Shown: piece by piece, positions 43,262-53,104 of the stretch | Numbering within the stretch: position 1 is the first letter of the stretch | Layout of the letters: each line of letters opens with the position of its first letter | Assembly (NCBI RefSeq): GCF_014837145.1 | Contig: NZ_JACYFS010000001.1 | Location: 806,001 to 870,000 of the forward strand | Source: Chryseobacterium caseinilyticum | GTDB lineage: Bacteria; Bacteroidota; Bacteroidia; Flavobacteriales; Weeksellaceae | DNA length: 64,000 nucleotides | Direction of reading: 5' to 3' | Made by a program: the position numbers and the translations under genes | The notes under the pieces: generated by a model | The model's database searches: none | Seen by the model: only the letters and a program-made list of their open reading frames with translations | What the model was told of the DNA's origin: nothing

Positions 43262-45199
43262 ATGATAAAAATTACACTTCCAGACCAAAGCGTCAGAGAA
43301 TTTGAAGGAGAAGTGACTCCTTTGGATGTGGCAAAATCTATTAGCGAGGGATTGGCTAGAAACACCATTTCCGCAGTTGTAAACGGCACACAAGTCGAAG
43401 TTACCACGCCTATCACCACAGATTCTACGGTACAGCTTTTAACATGGAATGACGATCTTGGAAAGAAAGCCTTCTGGCATTCTTCTGCCCACCTTTTGGC
43501 GCAGGCTATCCTTGAATTTTATCCTGATGCTAAGCTGACGATCGGTCCTGCCATCGAAAACGGTTTTTATTATGATGTAGATTTCGGTGACAACAGTTTA
43601 TCGGATAAGGAATTCGAAAAAATCGAGAAGAAAGTTTTAGAAAACGCAAAGAAGGGATCTACATTCTCTCTTTATCCGGTTTCAAAGGACGAAGCTTTAA
43701 AGACTTATGCTGACAATCCATACAAAGTTGAATTGATCTCAAATCTTAACGATGGAGAAATCACTTTTGTAACACACGATAATTTCACAGATCTCTGTCG
43801 TGGAGGGCACATCCCGAATACATCAATAGTAAAGGCTTTTAAAGTTTTAAATGCTGCAGGAGCTTACTGGAGAGGAAATGAAAATAATCCTCAGTTAACC
43901 AGAGTGTACGGAATTTCTTTCCCAAAACAGAAAGAACTTACCGAATATCTTGAAAGACTGGAGGAAGCAAAAAGAAGAGATCACAGAAAATTAGGTAAGG
44001 AACTGGGAATTTTCGCTTTCTCTGAAAAAGTAGGTCAGGGATTGCCTTTGTGGTTGCCTAAAGGTGCTGCTTTGAGAAAAAAACTTGAAAATTTCCTGTC
44101 TGTTGCTCAGAAAAAAGCAGGTTACGAATTTGTAATTTCACCGCACATCGGTTCGAAAGAATTGTACGTAACTTCTGGTCACTGGGATAAATACGGAGCA
44201 GACAGCTTCCAGCCGATAAAAACTCCGAATGAAGGAGAGGAATTTATGCTGAAACCAATGAACTGTCCGCACCACTGTGAGATCTACAAAACTTCACAAT
44301 GGAGCTACAGAGATTTGCCAAAAAGATATGCAGAATTCGGTACTGTTTACAGATATGAGCAAAGTGGTGAGCTTCACGGCCTGACAAGAGTTCGTGGATT
44401 TACTCAGGATGATGCGCATTTGTTCTGTACTCCGGATCAGCTGATGGATGAGTTTAAGAAAACAATTGATTTGGTTCTTTATGTTTTTGGCTCATTAGGA
44501 TTTGCTGATTTTACAGCTCAGATTTCATTGAGAGATCCTGAAAACAAAGAAAAATACATCGGTACAGACGAAAATTGGGAGAAAGCAGAAACAGCGATTG
44601 TAACTGCTGCTACAGAAAAAGGTCTGAACACCGTTACAGAATACGGAGAAGCCGCTTTCTACGGTCCCAAACTGGATTTTATGGTCAAGGATGCTTTAGG
44701 CAGAAAATGGCAGTTAGGAACGATTCAGGTAGATTACAATTTGCCGGAAAGATTCGATCTCTGGTATACAGGAAGTGATGGTGAGAAACACAGACCGGTA
44801 ATGATTCACAGAGCGCCGTTTGGCTCTTTGGAAAGATTTATCGCGATCCTGATAGAGAACACTGCAGGAGATTTCCCGCTGTGGCTGGCTCCGGATCAGT
44901 TTATTATCCTTCCGATTAGTGAAAAATATGTAGATTATGCAAAAAAAGTTTCACAACTTTTAGAAAATCACGATATTAGCGGATTGATTGACGACAGAAA
45001 CGAAAAAACGGGTAAAAAAATCCGTGATGCAGAATTGAAAAAAATCCCATTCATGATTGTTGTAGGCGAAAATGAAGAGAATGATGGCACAATTTCTGTA
45101 AGAAGACGTGGCGAAGGCGATCTTGGAGCAATGAGCATCGAGAATTTTGTTTCTTATTTTAAAGAACAGTCTAAAACAGGATTTGAATTTGGCGTTTAG
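43262..45199 (+). CDS. thrS: threonyl-tRNA synthetase
   Basis: 645 residues. TGS domain at 1-61 ([26 protein letters not shown]), editing domain with [17 protein letters not shown], class II core with motif 2 [25 protein letters not shown] and zinc-binding [10 protein letters not shown], and a C-terminal anticodon-binding domain from about 540 ([18 protein letters not shown]). Full length. It heads the translation cluster thrS-infC-rpmI-rplT. Confidence 0.97.
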   Translation: MIKITLPDQSVREFEGEVTPLDVAKSISEGLARNTISAVVNGTQVEVTTPITTDSTVQLLTWNDDLGKKAFWHSSAHLLAQAILEFYPDAKLTIGPAIENGFYYDVDFGDNSLSDKEFEKIEKKVLENAKKGSTFSLYPVSKDEALKTYADNPYKVELISNLNDGEITFVTHDNFTDLCRGGHIPNTSIVKAFKVLNAAGAYWRGNENNPQLTRVYGISFPKQKELTEYLERLEEAKRRDHRKLGKELGIFAFSEKVGQGLPLWLPKGAALRKKLENFLSVAQKKAGYEFVISPHIGSKELYVTSGHWDKYGADSFQPIKTPNEGEEFMLKPMNCPHHCEIYKTSQWSYRDLPKRYAEFGTVYRYEQSGELHGLTRVRGFTQDDAHLFCTPDQLMDEFKKTIDLVLYVFGSLGFADFTAQISLRDPENKEKYIGTDENWEKAETAIVTAATEKGLNTVTEYGEAAFYGPKLDFMVKDALGRKWQLGTIQVDYNLPERFDLWYTGSDGEKHRPVMIHRAPFGSLERFIAILIENTAGDFPLWLAPDQFIILPISEKYVDYAKKVSQLLENHDISGLIDDRNEKTGKKIRDAELKKIPFMIVVGENEENDGTISVRRRGEGDLGAMSIENFVSYFKEQSKTGFEFGV

Positions 45200-45303
45200 C
45201 TGATGGCTACTGGCGAAAAGCGAATTAAAAGTATAAAAACGCAGTTAGGAGAATAATTCACCAATTGCAGTAAGAGAAAATTAACCAATAAAATTATAAT
45301 ACA

Positions 45304-45864
45304 ATAGCACAAAGATTTAACAACAGGGGCCCACAAAGACGTCCTGTACAGGAGGACTTACACTTGATCAACGATAAAATTCGTGTGAGAGAGCTTCGTT
45401 TGGTGGGCGATAACGTAGAGCCGGGAATTTATCCTATCGATAAAGCAAGACAGATTGCTGCTGAGCAGGATCTGGATTTGGTAGTAATTTCCGATAAGGC
45501 AGAACCGTTTATTGCAAGAATACTGGAATATAAGAAATTCCTTTATGAGCAAAAGAAAAAGCAAAAGGAACTGAAGGCTAAACAGATAAAAGTGGTAGTA
45601 AAAGAGATCCGTTTCGGACCTCAGACTGACGAGCACGATTATGAGTTTAAGAAAAAACATGCCGAGAAATTTCTTGAAGAAGGTTCCAAGCTGAAAACCT
45701 ACGTATTTTTTAAAGGCCGTTCTATCATCTTTAAGGATCAGGGAGAAATTTTACTTCTGAAACTTGCTCAGGAACTGGAGCATGTAGGAAAAGTAGATCA
45801 GCTTCCTAAGCTTGAAGGGAAAAGAATGATCATGATGATGAGCCCTAAAAAGCCTGCGAAATAA
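45304..45864 (+). CDS. infC: translation initiation factor IF-3, probable AUA start
   Basis: The body from [24 protein letters not shown] to the C-terminal [14 protein letters not shown] is clearly IF-3. A TTG at 45364 would give only 166 residues and cut the N-terminal arm. In the same frame, codons from 45304 read ATA then [19 protein letters not shown], an Arg/Gln-rich arm of the kind flavobacterial IF-3 proteins carry. No ATG, GTG or TTG precedes it before the stop at 45289. I therefore place the start at ATA 45304 (186 residues). IF-3 genes elsewhere use non-canonical starts (AUU) that IF-3 itself discriminates against, giving autoregulation. Confidence 0.85.
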   Translation: MAQRFNNRGPQRRPVQEDLHLINDKIRVRELRLVGDNVEPGIYPIDKARQIAAEQDLDLVVISDKAEPFIARILEYKKFLYEQKKKQKELKAKQIKVVVKEIRFGPQTDEHDYEFKKKHAEKFLEEGSKLKTYVFFKGRSIIFKDQGEILLLKLAQELEHVGKVDQLPKLEGKRMIMMMSPKKPAK

Positions 45865-45890
45865 AAGCACAAAGTTTTCGAAACTATATT

Positions 45891-45917
45891 AAAACCTCAA
45901 TTTTTTGAGGTTTTTTT
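45891..45917 (+). terminator. terminator after infC
   Basis: AAAACCTCAA (45891-45900) pairs with TTGAGGTTTT (45905-45914) around TTTT; Ts continue to 45917. It uncouples infC from the ribosomal protein genes downstream. Confidence 0.88.
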
Positions 45918-46010
45918 ATGGTATTCTTATAAACTGTTCTGATCTTAAAATCCGTTTTTGTTAATTTGTACAACAATTTAATTTCGCAAATATATTCAAA
46001 CTAAAACCTG

Positions 46011-47789
46011 ATGAAATCTGTCTATTATTTCTATTTTTTATTGATTTTAGTATTATTCTTTTTGGGATGCGCATACTATTATCCGTTTATATCAGATGAC
46101 AGTCTCATCTCACTAAGATATGCACAGCGATTCATCGATGGAAAAGGTCTTTCATGGAATGACGGCCATCCCGTTGAAGGTTATTCGAATCTTTTGTGGG
46201 TTTTGCTGGTTTCACTCTTCGGTAAATTTAATTTAGATTTAATTCTGTCTTCAAGGATTTTAGGTGTGCTTTGTTCAATTGGAACTTTAAGAATAATTTT
46301 CAATTATTTAAAAAACAGGTTTACAGAAAAAGAGAAAATTTTCATTCCGTTAATTTTACTCGCAACCACTCCATGCTTTACAGTCTGGGCAATTGGAGGA
46401 CTGGAGCAACCGCTTTACATCTTACTTTTAACATTAGTCTTAACAGAAGTTTCAAAAATTATAGAGCGAGATTTTAAACGTTTATTTTTCCTCGCACTGT
46501 GGCTTGGATTACTAGCCATTACCAGACCCGATGGATTTCTTTTTACTTTAACGACAGCAGGATTTTTAGTTTTACTTAACAGAAAAGAAAAATCTAAAAT
46601 TTTAAAAATTATTCTTACTGTCGGTTTAATTCCCGCTTTGTTTTTGACAGGTCAGCTCTTGTTCAGGTACAGTTATTACGGAGAGTTTGTTCCGAATACA
46701 GCTTTGGTTAAGGTTAAAATTACACTGCATCACGTACTGAGGGGCGGATTTTATAATTTTAAAGCCTTCTTTGGAACATTCGTTCTTTCCGCTTCAGGAT
46801 TTTATTTTTTGTGGCTGTCTGTCTTTAAGAAAAAAGATTTATTTGCAGCTTTTCTATTACTCAACGTGATTGCTTGGGGAGCTTATATTACTTCAGTTGG
46901 TGGTGATATTTTCCCGGCTTACAGACAGTATTATGTAGTTATTATCTTATTGACTTTTGCGATAATTTGTGGATTAAAATACATCAGCTTAATAAAACTG
47001 AGTAACTTATGGAAATTTATGCTGTTTTTTGTTCTGCTCCTGAATGGTGTAATACAACATTTTATTCCTGCCAACCACAGCGCAATTGATGAAAGATGGG
47101 AATTCAGAGGAATGCAACTTGGTGAAAATTTAAAATCAGCTTTTCCAAAACAGACTTTAATTGCTGTAACTGCAGCTGGCTGCATACCCTATTCTTCCCA
47201 GCTACCGGCGGTTGATATGCTTGGTTTAAATGATTATTATATTCCACGTCATCCACCGGCAAACTTTGGAAACGGACCTTTAGCCCATGAGCTTGGCGAT
47301 GCCAATTATGTAATGAAGAGAAATCCCGATATTATTGTTTTCAATACCGGAAACCGTGCTGAGGATGTGCAGTTTAATATCACACAGCAGCTAATGAAAA
47401 ATTCTCTGTTCAGGAAAAACTACATAGAATCTTCAGTTCGTGACCGTACTGATCAGTATATTTTATATTTAAATAAATATTCGGAAAACACGGGAATAAA
47501 AAGATCAGACAGGAAAATTATTGTTCCTGGATATCTGTTTTCCGGAGATCAGGACTCATTTTCAGTTTTCAGAAATGATGACATTTTAAAAATTTTGGAA
47601 CCGTTCAAAACTTATTATTTAATACTGGATGATGTTGATGGGGCAAACTGGGTGTTAGAACTTGTAAATAATGGATCGAACAAAGATTTAGGCTTTACTT
47701 TTACGCAGGACAAACGGCGATTATTTATAAAAATTCAGCCACGAAAAAAAATATATTTAAAATCTCTCGTTTTAGATTCGGGGACTTAA
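46011..47789 (+). CDS. GT-C-like polytopic membrane glycosyltransferase
   Basis: 592 residues with about ten hydrophobic helices in the first 360 residues and a soluble C-terminal part. The first extracytoplasmic loop holds PFISDDSLISLRYAQRFIDGKGLSWNDGHPVEGYSNLLW. The DD motif and the EGYSN motif are the pattern of GT-C enzymes that use polyprenyl-phosphate sugars (AftB/ArnT-like). Acceptor unknown; inner membrane. It is wedged between infC and rpmI and has a terminator before it and a promoter after it, so it is an insertion into an otherwise conserved cluster. Confidence 0.75.
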   Translation: MKSVYYFYFLLILVLFFLGCAYYYPFISDDSLISLRYAQRFIDGKGLSWNDGHPVEGYSNLLWVLLVSLFGKFNLDLILSSRILGVLCSIGTLRIIFNYLKNRFTEKEKIFIPLILLATTPCFTVWAIGGLEQPLYILLLTLVLTEVSKIIERDFKRLFFLALWLGLLAITRPDGFLFTLTTAGFLVLLNRKEKSKILKIILTVGLIPALFLTGQLLFRYSYYGEFVPNTALVKVKITLHHVLRGGFYNFKAFFGTFVLSASGFYFLWLSVFKKKDLFAAFLLLNVIAWGAYITSVGGDIFPAYRQYYVVIILLTFAIICGLKYISLIKLSNLWKFMLFFVLLLNGVIQHFIPANHSAIDERWEFRGMQLGENLKSAFPKQTLIAVTAAGCIPYSSQLPAVDMLGLNDYYIPRHPPANFGNGPLAHELGDANYVMKRNPDIIVFNTGNRAEDVQFNITQQLMKNSLFRKNYIESSVRDRTDQYILYLNKYSENTGIKRSDRKIIVPGYLFSGDQDSFSVFRNDDILKILEPFKTYYLILDDVDGANWVLELVNNGSNKDLGFTFTQDKRRLFIKIQPRKKIYLKSLVLDSGT

Positions 47790-47798
47790 TATATTTTG

Positions 47799-47806
47799 TA
47801 TCTTTG
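47799..47806 (+). promoter_or_regulatory. -7 promoter box of rpmI-rplT
   Basis: TATCTTTG, perfect TAnnTTTG, 67 bases before the rpmI ATG. The -33 region has only a weak TTTA at 47771-47774. It gives the ribosomal protein pair its own transcription start. Confidence 0.65.
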
Positions 47807-47873
47807 CAAACCGATATTTCTGTATAGAAATTCACAATCAGATATTGATAACAAAACATAAAAAAGCAGAACA

Positions 47874-48071
47874 ATGCCAAAATTAAAAACGAAATCAGGT
47901 GCTAAGAAGCGTTTTGCTCTTACTGGTTCTGGTAAGATCAAAAGAAAAAATGCTTACAAAAGCCACATTTTGACTAAAAAAGAAACTAAGCAGAAGAGAA
48001 ATCTTACTACTACTTCTTATGTAGCGAAAGTGGACGAAAAAAGCGTTAAACGTCAATTAGCAATTAAGTAG
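47874..48071 (+). CDS. rpmI: 50S ribosomal protein L35
   Basis: 65 residues, [43 protein letters not shown], the full L35 sequence pattern. A component of the large ribosomal subunit. rplT follows after 118 bases; that spacer shows no obvious L20 autoregulatory fold by eye. Confidence 0.97.
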   Translation: MPKLKTKSGAKKRFALTGSGKIKRKNAYKSHILTKKETKQKRNLTTTSYVAKVDEKSVKRQLAIK

Positions 48072-48189
48072 TTTTTATAAATCCTTTTCGGTTTATAAGA
48101 ATTCAAACAAATTCAAAAATTTAACCCTGAATTGCAGCCCAAAAGTCTGATGAAACAAGCAGCGCTGAATTCAAAAAAACAATTACATT

Positions 48190-48534
48190 ATGCCTAGATC
48201 AGTAAATGCCGTAGCTTCAAGAGCTCGCAGAAAAAAAGTATTAAAGCAGGCTAAAGGTTTTTTCGGTAGAAGAAAAAACGTTTGGACCGTTGCTAAAAAC
48301 GCGGTAGAAAAAGCAATGTCTTATGCTTACCGTGGTAGAAAAGAGAAGAAAAGAAACTTCAGATCTCTTTGGATCACGCGTATCAACGCTGGTGCAAGAG
48401 AGCACGGAATGTCTTACTCTCAGTTTATGGGAGCTCTTAAAAAGAACAACATCGAGCTGAACAGAAAAGTTCTTGCAGATCTTGCAATGAATCATCCGGA
48501 AGCTTTCAAAGCTGTTGTAGATCAAGTAAAATAA
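48190..48534 (+). CDS. rplT: 50S ribosomal protein L20
   Basis: 114 residues, [61 protein letters not shown], unmistakable L20. It binds 23S rRNA early in 50S assembly. Length and C-terminus are normal. Confidence 0.97.
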   Translation: MPRSVNAVASRARRKKVLKQAKGFFGRRKNVWTVAKNAVEKAMSYAYRGRKEKKRNFRSLWITRINAGAREHGMSYSQFMGALKKNNIELNRKVLADLAMNHPEAFKAVVDQVK

Positions 48535-48560
48535 TTTAAACTATTTTGTTATCAATATAA

Positions 48561-48590
48561 AATCCTGAGTTTTTTGCTCGGGATTTTTTT
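48561..48590 (+). terminator. terminator of rpmI-rplT
   Basis: AATCCTGAG (48561-48569) pairs with CTCGGGATT (48577-48585), one wobble, followed by a T-run. Confidence 0.87.
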
Positions 48591-48626
48591 ATTATCTAAA
48601 TTTGTTCTAAGTAATAAAAATTTAAA

Positions 48627-49787
48627 GTGAAAAAAGTACTTTCCGTTTTGTCTTTAGGTATTCTTGGGATTTTCCATGGGCAAACTTTTATTCAGGCATA
48701 TCAGGACCGGGCCAACCAGGTAACGCAAACGAATATTACGAGCCTCCTGCAGCAGTTTTCAAACCTTGGAGTCAAAACCACAGGATCTGTTGAAAACAAC
48801 AATACACTCGCCTGGCTGAAAAGTCAGTACCTTACTTATGGGTACACGGCAAGCCAAATGTCTGAAGATACTTTCACCAGCGGAAGCAACACTTCAAAAA
48901 ATTTAATTGTTACCAAAACAGGAACTGTCTATCCCAATATTTTTGTGATTATCTGTGGACATTACGACACGATTAACAGCCCGGGTGTCAGTGATAACGG
49001 CAGCGGAACTTCTATTTTACTTGAAGCTGCAAGAATTCTGAAAGATGTTCCAACAGAATATTCAGTTAAATTTATTCACTTTTCAGGTGAGGAGCAAGGT
49101 CTTGTGGGAAGTACTCATTATGTAAATAATGTTGTTTTTTCCAACAATGTGCGTCAGCTCAATCTGAAAGTTGTTTTTAATATTGATCAGGTAGGAGGGA
49201 AAATGGGTAATCCAAATACAACTATTACCTGTGAAAGCGACCAGAGCGGACAAACTGCCAACAATGCACCATCTCTTGCAATGACCCAGCAATTGGCAAA
49301 CTGTACCACACTCTACTCACCTCTTTTGGTGAATATGTCGAATGCCTTTGCATCAGATTATGTGCCTTTTGAAAATAAAGGCGATATCATCACCGGTTTT
49401 TATGAAACTCCTGTAAGTGGTAATCAGCATACTCCCAATGATACTTTTGCTAATGTAGATCCAGTTTATGTTTTTAAAGTGGGTAAAGCTGCTGTGGGGG
49501 CGTTACAACATTTCGCTGTTGCATCTTCAGTTCTGGCAGTTGATGAAGCTCAGAAAATTTCAGATCAGATTAAAATTTATCCGAATCCTGCGAAAAACAT
49601 CCTGTATATTGAAACACCTTCTTCCGTAAAAAACTTTGCTGTTGAAATTTCTGATATGAGCGGAAAACTGGTTTTAAAATCTGAAAATCAGAATGAAATT
49701 AATATTTCAGGAATCAGTTCAGGAAATTATATGTGCTCGATCAGTTACAACGGTGAAAAAATATCCAGAAAAATTATTGTTGAATAA
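48627..49787 (+). CDS. secreted M28 family zinc peptidase with T9SS sorting domain
   Basis: 386 residues from a GTG start. Signal peptide MKKVLSVLSLGILGIFHGQ. The two-zinc site is complete: H112, D123, E155/E156, D187 and H268 (GHYD, SDNGSG, SGEEQG, NIDQVG, QHTPND). The last 75 residues (IKIYPNPAKNILYIETP to SRKIIVE) form a type A T9SS sorting domain. It probably acts as an aminopeptidase outside the cell. Tandem with a second copy. Confidence 0.92.
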   Translation: MKKVLSVLSLGILGIFHGQTFIQAYQDRANQVTQTNITSLLQQFSNLGVKTTGSVENNNTLAWLKSQYLTYGYTASQMSEDTFTSGSNTSKNLIVTKTGTVYPNIFVIICGHYDTINSPGVSDNGSGTSILLEAARILKDVPTEYSVKFIHFSGEEQGLVGSTHYVNNVVFSNNVRQLNLKVVFNIDQVGGKMGNPNTTITCESDQSGQTANNAPSLAMTQQLANCTTLYSPLLVNMSNAFASDYVPFENKGDIITGFYETPVSGNQHTPNDTFANVDPVYVFKVGKAAVGALQHFAVASSVLAVDEAQKISDQIKIYPNPAKNILYIETPSSVKNFAVEISDMSGKLVLKSENQNEINISGISSGNYMCSISYNGEKISRKIIVE

Positions 49788-49818
49788 TAAGTTTAAAAAC
49801 TAACAGCTCATAAAACCA

Positions 49819-50745
49819 ATGATTAAAAAAATTCATTCCCTCCTGCTTTTTTCATTTACAGCAGCGGGTTTTCATGCACAAAATGCAGTCCCTGCCTATC
49901 AGTCGAGAGTTGATATGGTTTCAGAGAAAAACATTGTTAACAATCTTAAAGAATTCGAAGGTTTAGGAATTAAAACCACAGGCTCCAAAGAAAATAATAA
50001 CGCCTTCAACTGGATTAAAAATAAATATCTTTCGTACGGATTTACGGAAGATCAGATTTCTGAAGATCCTTTTAAAATGGGAAAGGTAGAATCTAAAAAT
50101 CTGATTATCACCAAAAAAGGAACTGTACAGCCTGATAAATACATCATCATCTGCGGGCATTTCGACAGCATCAACGGTCCGGGCGTAAATGACAACGGCA
50201 GCGGAACTACTATCATCATGGAGGCTGCAAGAATTCTAAAAGATGTTCCCACCGATTATTCTATAAAATTTATCCATTTCTCAGGTGAAGAACAGGGTTT
50301 GAAAGGAAGTAAACATTATGTTGACAATGTAGTTTATAAAGATAATGTGCGTCAGTTTGATATTAAACTGGTTTTTAATCTTGATCAGGTTGGAGGTAAA
50401 AAAGGGCTTTTCCATGATACCGTTTATTGCGACGAAGATCAGGGTGGAAGTTCCAAAAACAACAAAGCCTCAACGGATGCCACCAAAGAATTAATGAAAT
50501 ATGTGACGCTTTATTCGCCTCTCAAAGCGGCTGTAGATCCTGCAGAGGACACCGATTATATTTCCTTCGAGAAAAAAGGTGAAGTGATAACAGGATTTTT
50601 CGAGTATCTTAGAAGTGAATTACCACACACCCCAGACGACACTTTTGCCAATACAGATACGAGATATGTCTTTAATATAGGAAAAGCAACGCTTGGCGCT
50701 TTACAGCATTTTGCACAGGCATCGGTCGTCAACGAGAAAAAATAA
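49819..50745 (+). CDS. exported M28 family zinc peptidase lacking a sorting domain
   Basis: 308 residues. Signal peptide MIKKIHSLLLFSFTAAGFHA. It is clearly a paralogue of the preceding gene, with ligands H114, D125, E157/E158, D189 and H270 all kept. It stops right after the peptidase domain (ALQHFAQASVVNEKK), so no T9SS tail. The product should remain in the periplasm unless exported otherwise. Gap of 31 bases to the first copy. Confidence 0.9.
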   Translation: MIKKIHSLLLFSFTAAGFHAQNAVPAYQSRVDMVSEKNIVNNLKEFEGLGIKTTGSKENNNAFNWIKNKYLSYGFTEDQISEDPFKMGKVESKNLIITKKGTVQPDKYIIICGHFDSINGPGVNDNGSGTTIIMEAARILKDVPTDYSIKFIHFSGEEQGLKGSKHYVDNVVYKDNVRQFDIKLVFNLDQVGGKKGLFHDTVYCDEDQGGSSKNNKASTDATKELMKYVTLYSPLKAAVDPAEDTDYISFEKKGEVITGFFEYLRSELPHTPDDTFANTDTRYVFNIGKATLGALQHFAQASVVNEKK

Positions 50746-50764
50746 TTTAAATATACTTTACGGG

Positions 50765-50789
50765 AACCTGCATGTCTGCAGGTTTTTTT
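50765..50789 (+). terminator. terminator after the M28 pair
   Basis: AACCTGCA (50765-50772) pairs perfectly with TGCAGGTT (50777-50784) around TGTC, with seven Ts on the plus side. The minus side (end of the his operon) lacks a T-run. Confidence 0.83.
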
Positions 50790-51376
50790 CATTGATTTCT
50801 GTCCAACAGAATTTCCTCAATTTCTTTCAAAGTGAAATTTTTTGCTTTCAGTAAGATTAGAAAGTGATACAGCAAATCAGCGGCCTCATTTTTAAACAGG
50901 TCAGCATCGTCATCTTTAGCTTCAATGACCAGTTCCACAGCTTCCTCGCCTACTTTTTGAGCCACTTTATTAATTCCTTTCTGAAACAGTGAATACGTGT
51001 AAGATCCATCCACTCTGTCATCAATTCTCTGAGCTATTTTGCTTTCCAGTTCATACACAAAACCTTTGGAATCTTTCTCTCCAAAGCAACTGAAACTTCC
51101 GGTATGGCAAACGGTATTTTTTGGAATGACTTTAATTAAAACCGTATCGTTATCGCAATCGATCAGGATATTTTTTACCGTTAAGAAATTCCCCGACTCC
51201 TCGCCTTTCGTCCACAATCTGTTTTTTGAACGGCTGAAAAAAGTAACAATACCTTCATTTTTTGTTTTGTTAAAAGCTTCTTCGTTCATATAGCCCAACA
51301 TCAGAACCTGCAGAGTTCTGTCGTCCTGAATAATTACCGGAACCAGTCCGTTGGTTTTATTAAAATCTATTTTCAT
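50789..51376 (-). CDS. hisIE: bifunctional phosphoribosyl-AMP cyclohydrolase / phosphoribosyl-ATP pyrophosphatase
   Basis: 195 residues. HisI half at about 1-105 with [18 protein letters not shown] and the zinc-binding C in DCDNDTVL and CHTGSFSCF. HisE half at about 108-195 with [36 protein letters not shown]. It carries out steps 2 and 3 of histidine synthesis. ATG overlaps the hisF stop by four bases (ATGA). Last gene of the operon. Confidence 0.96.
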   Translation of the reverse strand: MKIDFNKTNGLVPVIIQDDRTLQVLMLGYMNEEAFNKTKNEGIVTFFSRSKNRLWTKGEESGNFLTVKNILIDCDNDTVLIKVIPKNTVCHTGSFSCFGEKDSKGFVYELESKIAQRIDDRVDGSYTYSLFQKGINKVAQKVGEEAVELVIEAKDDDADLFKNEAADLLYHFLILLKAKNFTLKEIEEILLDRNQ

Positions 51377-52125
51377 CGTACGTTGATATTTCTGTTTTTC
51401 AGTTCGTTTTTTAATTCATCAATTCCAATTTCCCCAAAATGGAAAACGCTTGCTGCTAAAGCTCCGGTTGCTTTTGTAAGATTAAAAACATCTTCAAAAT
51501 CTCCAATTTTTCCTGCTCCACCTGAAGCGATTACCGGAATATTTACATTTGCTGAAATGAGTTTCGTCAATCTCAAGTCAAAACCGTTTTTTGTTCCGTC
51601 ACCATTCATTGAGGTTAAAAGAATCTCGCCGGCTCCCAATTCCTCGACCTTTTTAGCCCAATCCAAAGTTTTCAGCGGAGTCATTTCTCTTCCACCTTTT
51701 ATAAAAACCCAGTCTTCTTCATTTACAAATTTTGTATCAACCGCAACAACGATACACTGACTTCCAAACTCCTTTGCCAGTTCAGAAATCAGATATCGAT
51801 TTTTCACTGCTGATGAATTGATGCTTATCTTATCCGCTCCGGCTTCCAACAGTTTTCTGACGTCTTCTACGGAAGATATTCCGCCACCTACAGTAAATGG
51901 AATGCTCAGTTCTCTGGCTATATTTTTCACTAGTTCGACGAAAGTTTTTCGTTCTTCAATGGTTGCCGTAATGTCCAGAAAAACCAGTTCGTCAGCTCCT
52001 TCATTTTCATATTTTTTAGCTAAATCAATAGGATTTCCGGCATTTCTCAATCCTTCAAAGTTGATTCCTTTCACGGTGGTTCCGTCTTTGATGTCGAGGC
52101 ACGGGATTATTCTTTTTTTGAGCAT
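51373..52125 (-). CDS. hisF: imidazole glycerol phosphate synthase, cyclase subunit
   Basis: 250 residues, TIM barrel. N-terminus [23 protein letters not shown] carries the catalytic D11; the second catalytic Asp is in VAVDTKFV. Phosphate-binding [10 protein letters not shown] and [11 protein letters not shown] are intact. It works with HisH to form IGP and AICAR. A 155-base gap with REP-like hairpins separates it from hisA. Confidence 0.97.
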   Translation of the reverse strand: MLKKRIIPCLDIKDGTTVKGINFEGLRNAGNPIDLAKKYENEGADELVFLDITATIEERKTFVELVKNIARELSIPFTVGGGISSVEDVRKLLEAGADKISINSSAVKNRYLISELAKEFGSQCIVVAVDTKFVNEEDWVFIKGGREMTPLKTLDWAKKVEELGAGEILLTSMNGDGTKNGFDLRLTKLISANVNIPVIASGGAGKIGDFEDVFNLTKATGALAASVFHFGEIGIDELKNELKNRNINVR

Positions 52126-52152
52126 TTTTTCTTATTTGTCATGTTTAATGTT

Positions 52153-52196
52153 GATAGGATTTCATCCTATCCTTTGTTAAAGCGTCCCGTTGGGAC
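52153..52196. repeat. REP-like pair of short hairpins in the hisA-hisF gap
   Basis: GATAGGAT (52153-52160) pairs with ATCCTATC (52164-52171), and GTCCC (52184-52188) pairs with GGGAC (52192-52196), 12 bases apart. Twin compact palindromes of this kind are typical of dispersed intergenic elements in Bacteroidetes. No T-run follows in the operon direction. Confidence 0.6.
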
Positions 52197-52280
52197 TTGT
52201 TGATGTAAGTTTTTAAGCTGATGTGTTCCTCTAAAAAGTTTACAGTGACTTGAATGAATTTAGTTTAAAGAAATCCAAAT

Positions 52281-53000
52281 TTAGTTTTCAATAAATTTCT
52301 GCAATTCTTTCAGAGTAATTTTACCTTCATAAATTGCCTTACCGATTATCGTTCCGGCACAACCAATGTCTTTCATCAGAAAAACATCTTCAATACAGGA
52401 AATTCCGCCGCTCGCGACTAATTTTACTGATGTTTTCTCTAAAATTTCCTGATACAATTCTGTGGAAGCACCTTCCAGCATTCCGTCTTTTGAAATGTCG
52501 GTACAAATCACATTTCGAATGCCATTTTTCTGATAATTTAGAATAAAATCAATCACATCCTGATCGCTTTCCTCCAGCCAGCCGGAAGTTTTTATCATTT
52601 CATTTTGACAGTCGGCTCCGAGAATTATTTTATCAGCTCCATATTTTTCAATCAATCGAAAACAAAATTCAGGATTCTGAACGGCGATACTGCCAATTGT
52701 AATCTGTTTTGCTCCTGAATTAAGTGCTGTTTCGATATCTTTTTCAGTTTTCAGTCCACCTCCAAAATCGATGTGAAGTGAAGTTTCTTTCGCAATATTT
52801 TCCAACACTTTTTGATTGACAATATGTTTTGATTTTGCCCCATCCAGATCCACCAAATGGAGAAACTGAATTCCAAAGCTTTCAAATTCTTTAGCAACTT
52901 CAAGCGGATTTTCGTTATATATTTTTTTGGTATTGTAATCACCTTTTGACAGTCGCACACACTTTCCGTCGATGATATCTATGGCAGGAATAATTTTCAT
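52281..53000 (-). CDS. hisA: phosphoribosylformimino-5-aminoimidazole carboxamide ribotide isomerase
   Basis: 239 residues, TIM barrel related to His[23 protein letters not shown] carries the catalytic D8; [21 protein letters not shown] and [12 protein letters not shown] bind phosphates; the second Asp is in [13 protein letters not shown]. Step 4 of the pathway. 104 bases separate it from hisH, with nothing recognisable inside. Confidence 0.96.
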   Translation of the reverse strand: MKIIPAIDIIDGKCVRLSKGDYNTKKIYNENPLEVAKEFESFGIQFLHLVDLDGAKSKHIVNQKVLENIAKETSLHIDFGGGLKTEKDIETALNSGAKQITIGSIAVQNPEFCFRLIEKYGADKIILGADCQNEMIKTSGWLEESDQDVIDFILNYQKNGIRNVICTDISKDGMLEGASTELYQEILEKTSVKLVASGGISCIEDVFLMKDIGCAGTIIGKAIYEGKITLKELQKFIEN

Positions 53001-53104
53001 ATGTAGTTTTCGTTGTTTTTAATAAGGCATCTCGAATAGCCGGAACAGGTAATGCAATCGACTTTTTTCATGGATTTTCCGTTTCCAATTATTGCGATTC
53101 AGAA

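Noticed and set aside
45223..45290. Repeat-like sequence between thrS and infC
   Set aside because: A few GGC-containing blocks look repetitive, but no unit is repeated clearly enough to call.
48072..48189. L20 autoregulatory leader between rpmI and rplT
   Set aside because: The 118-base spacer has no obvious pseudoknot or conserved stems by eye; I cannot support it without folding or alignment.
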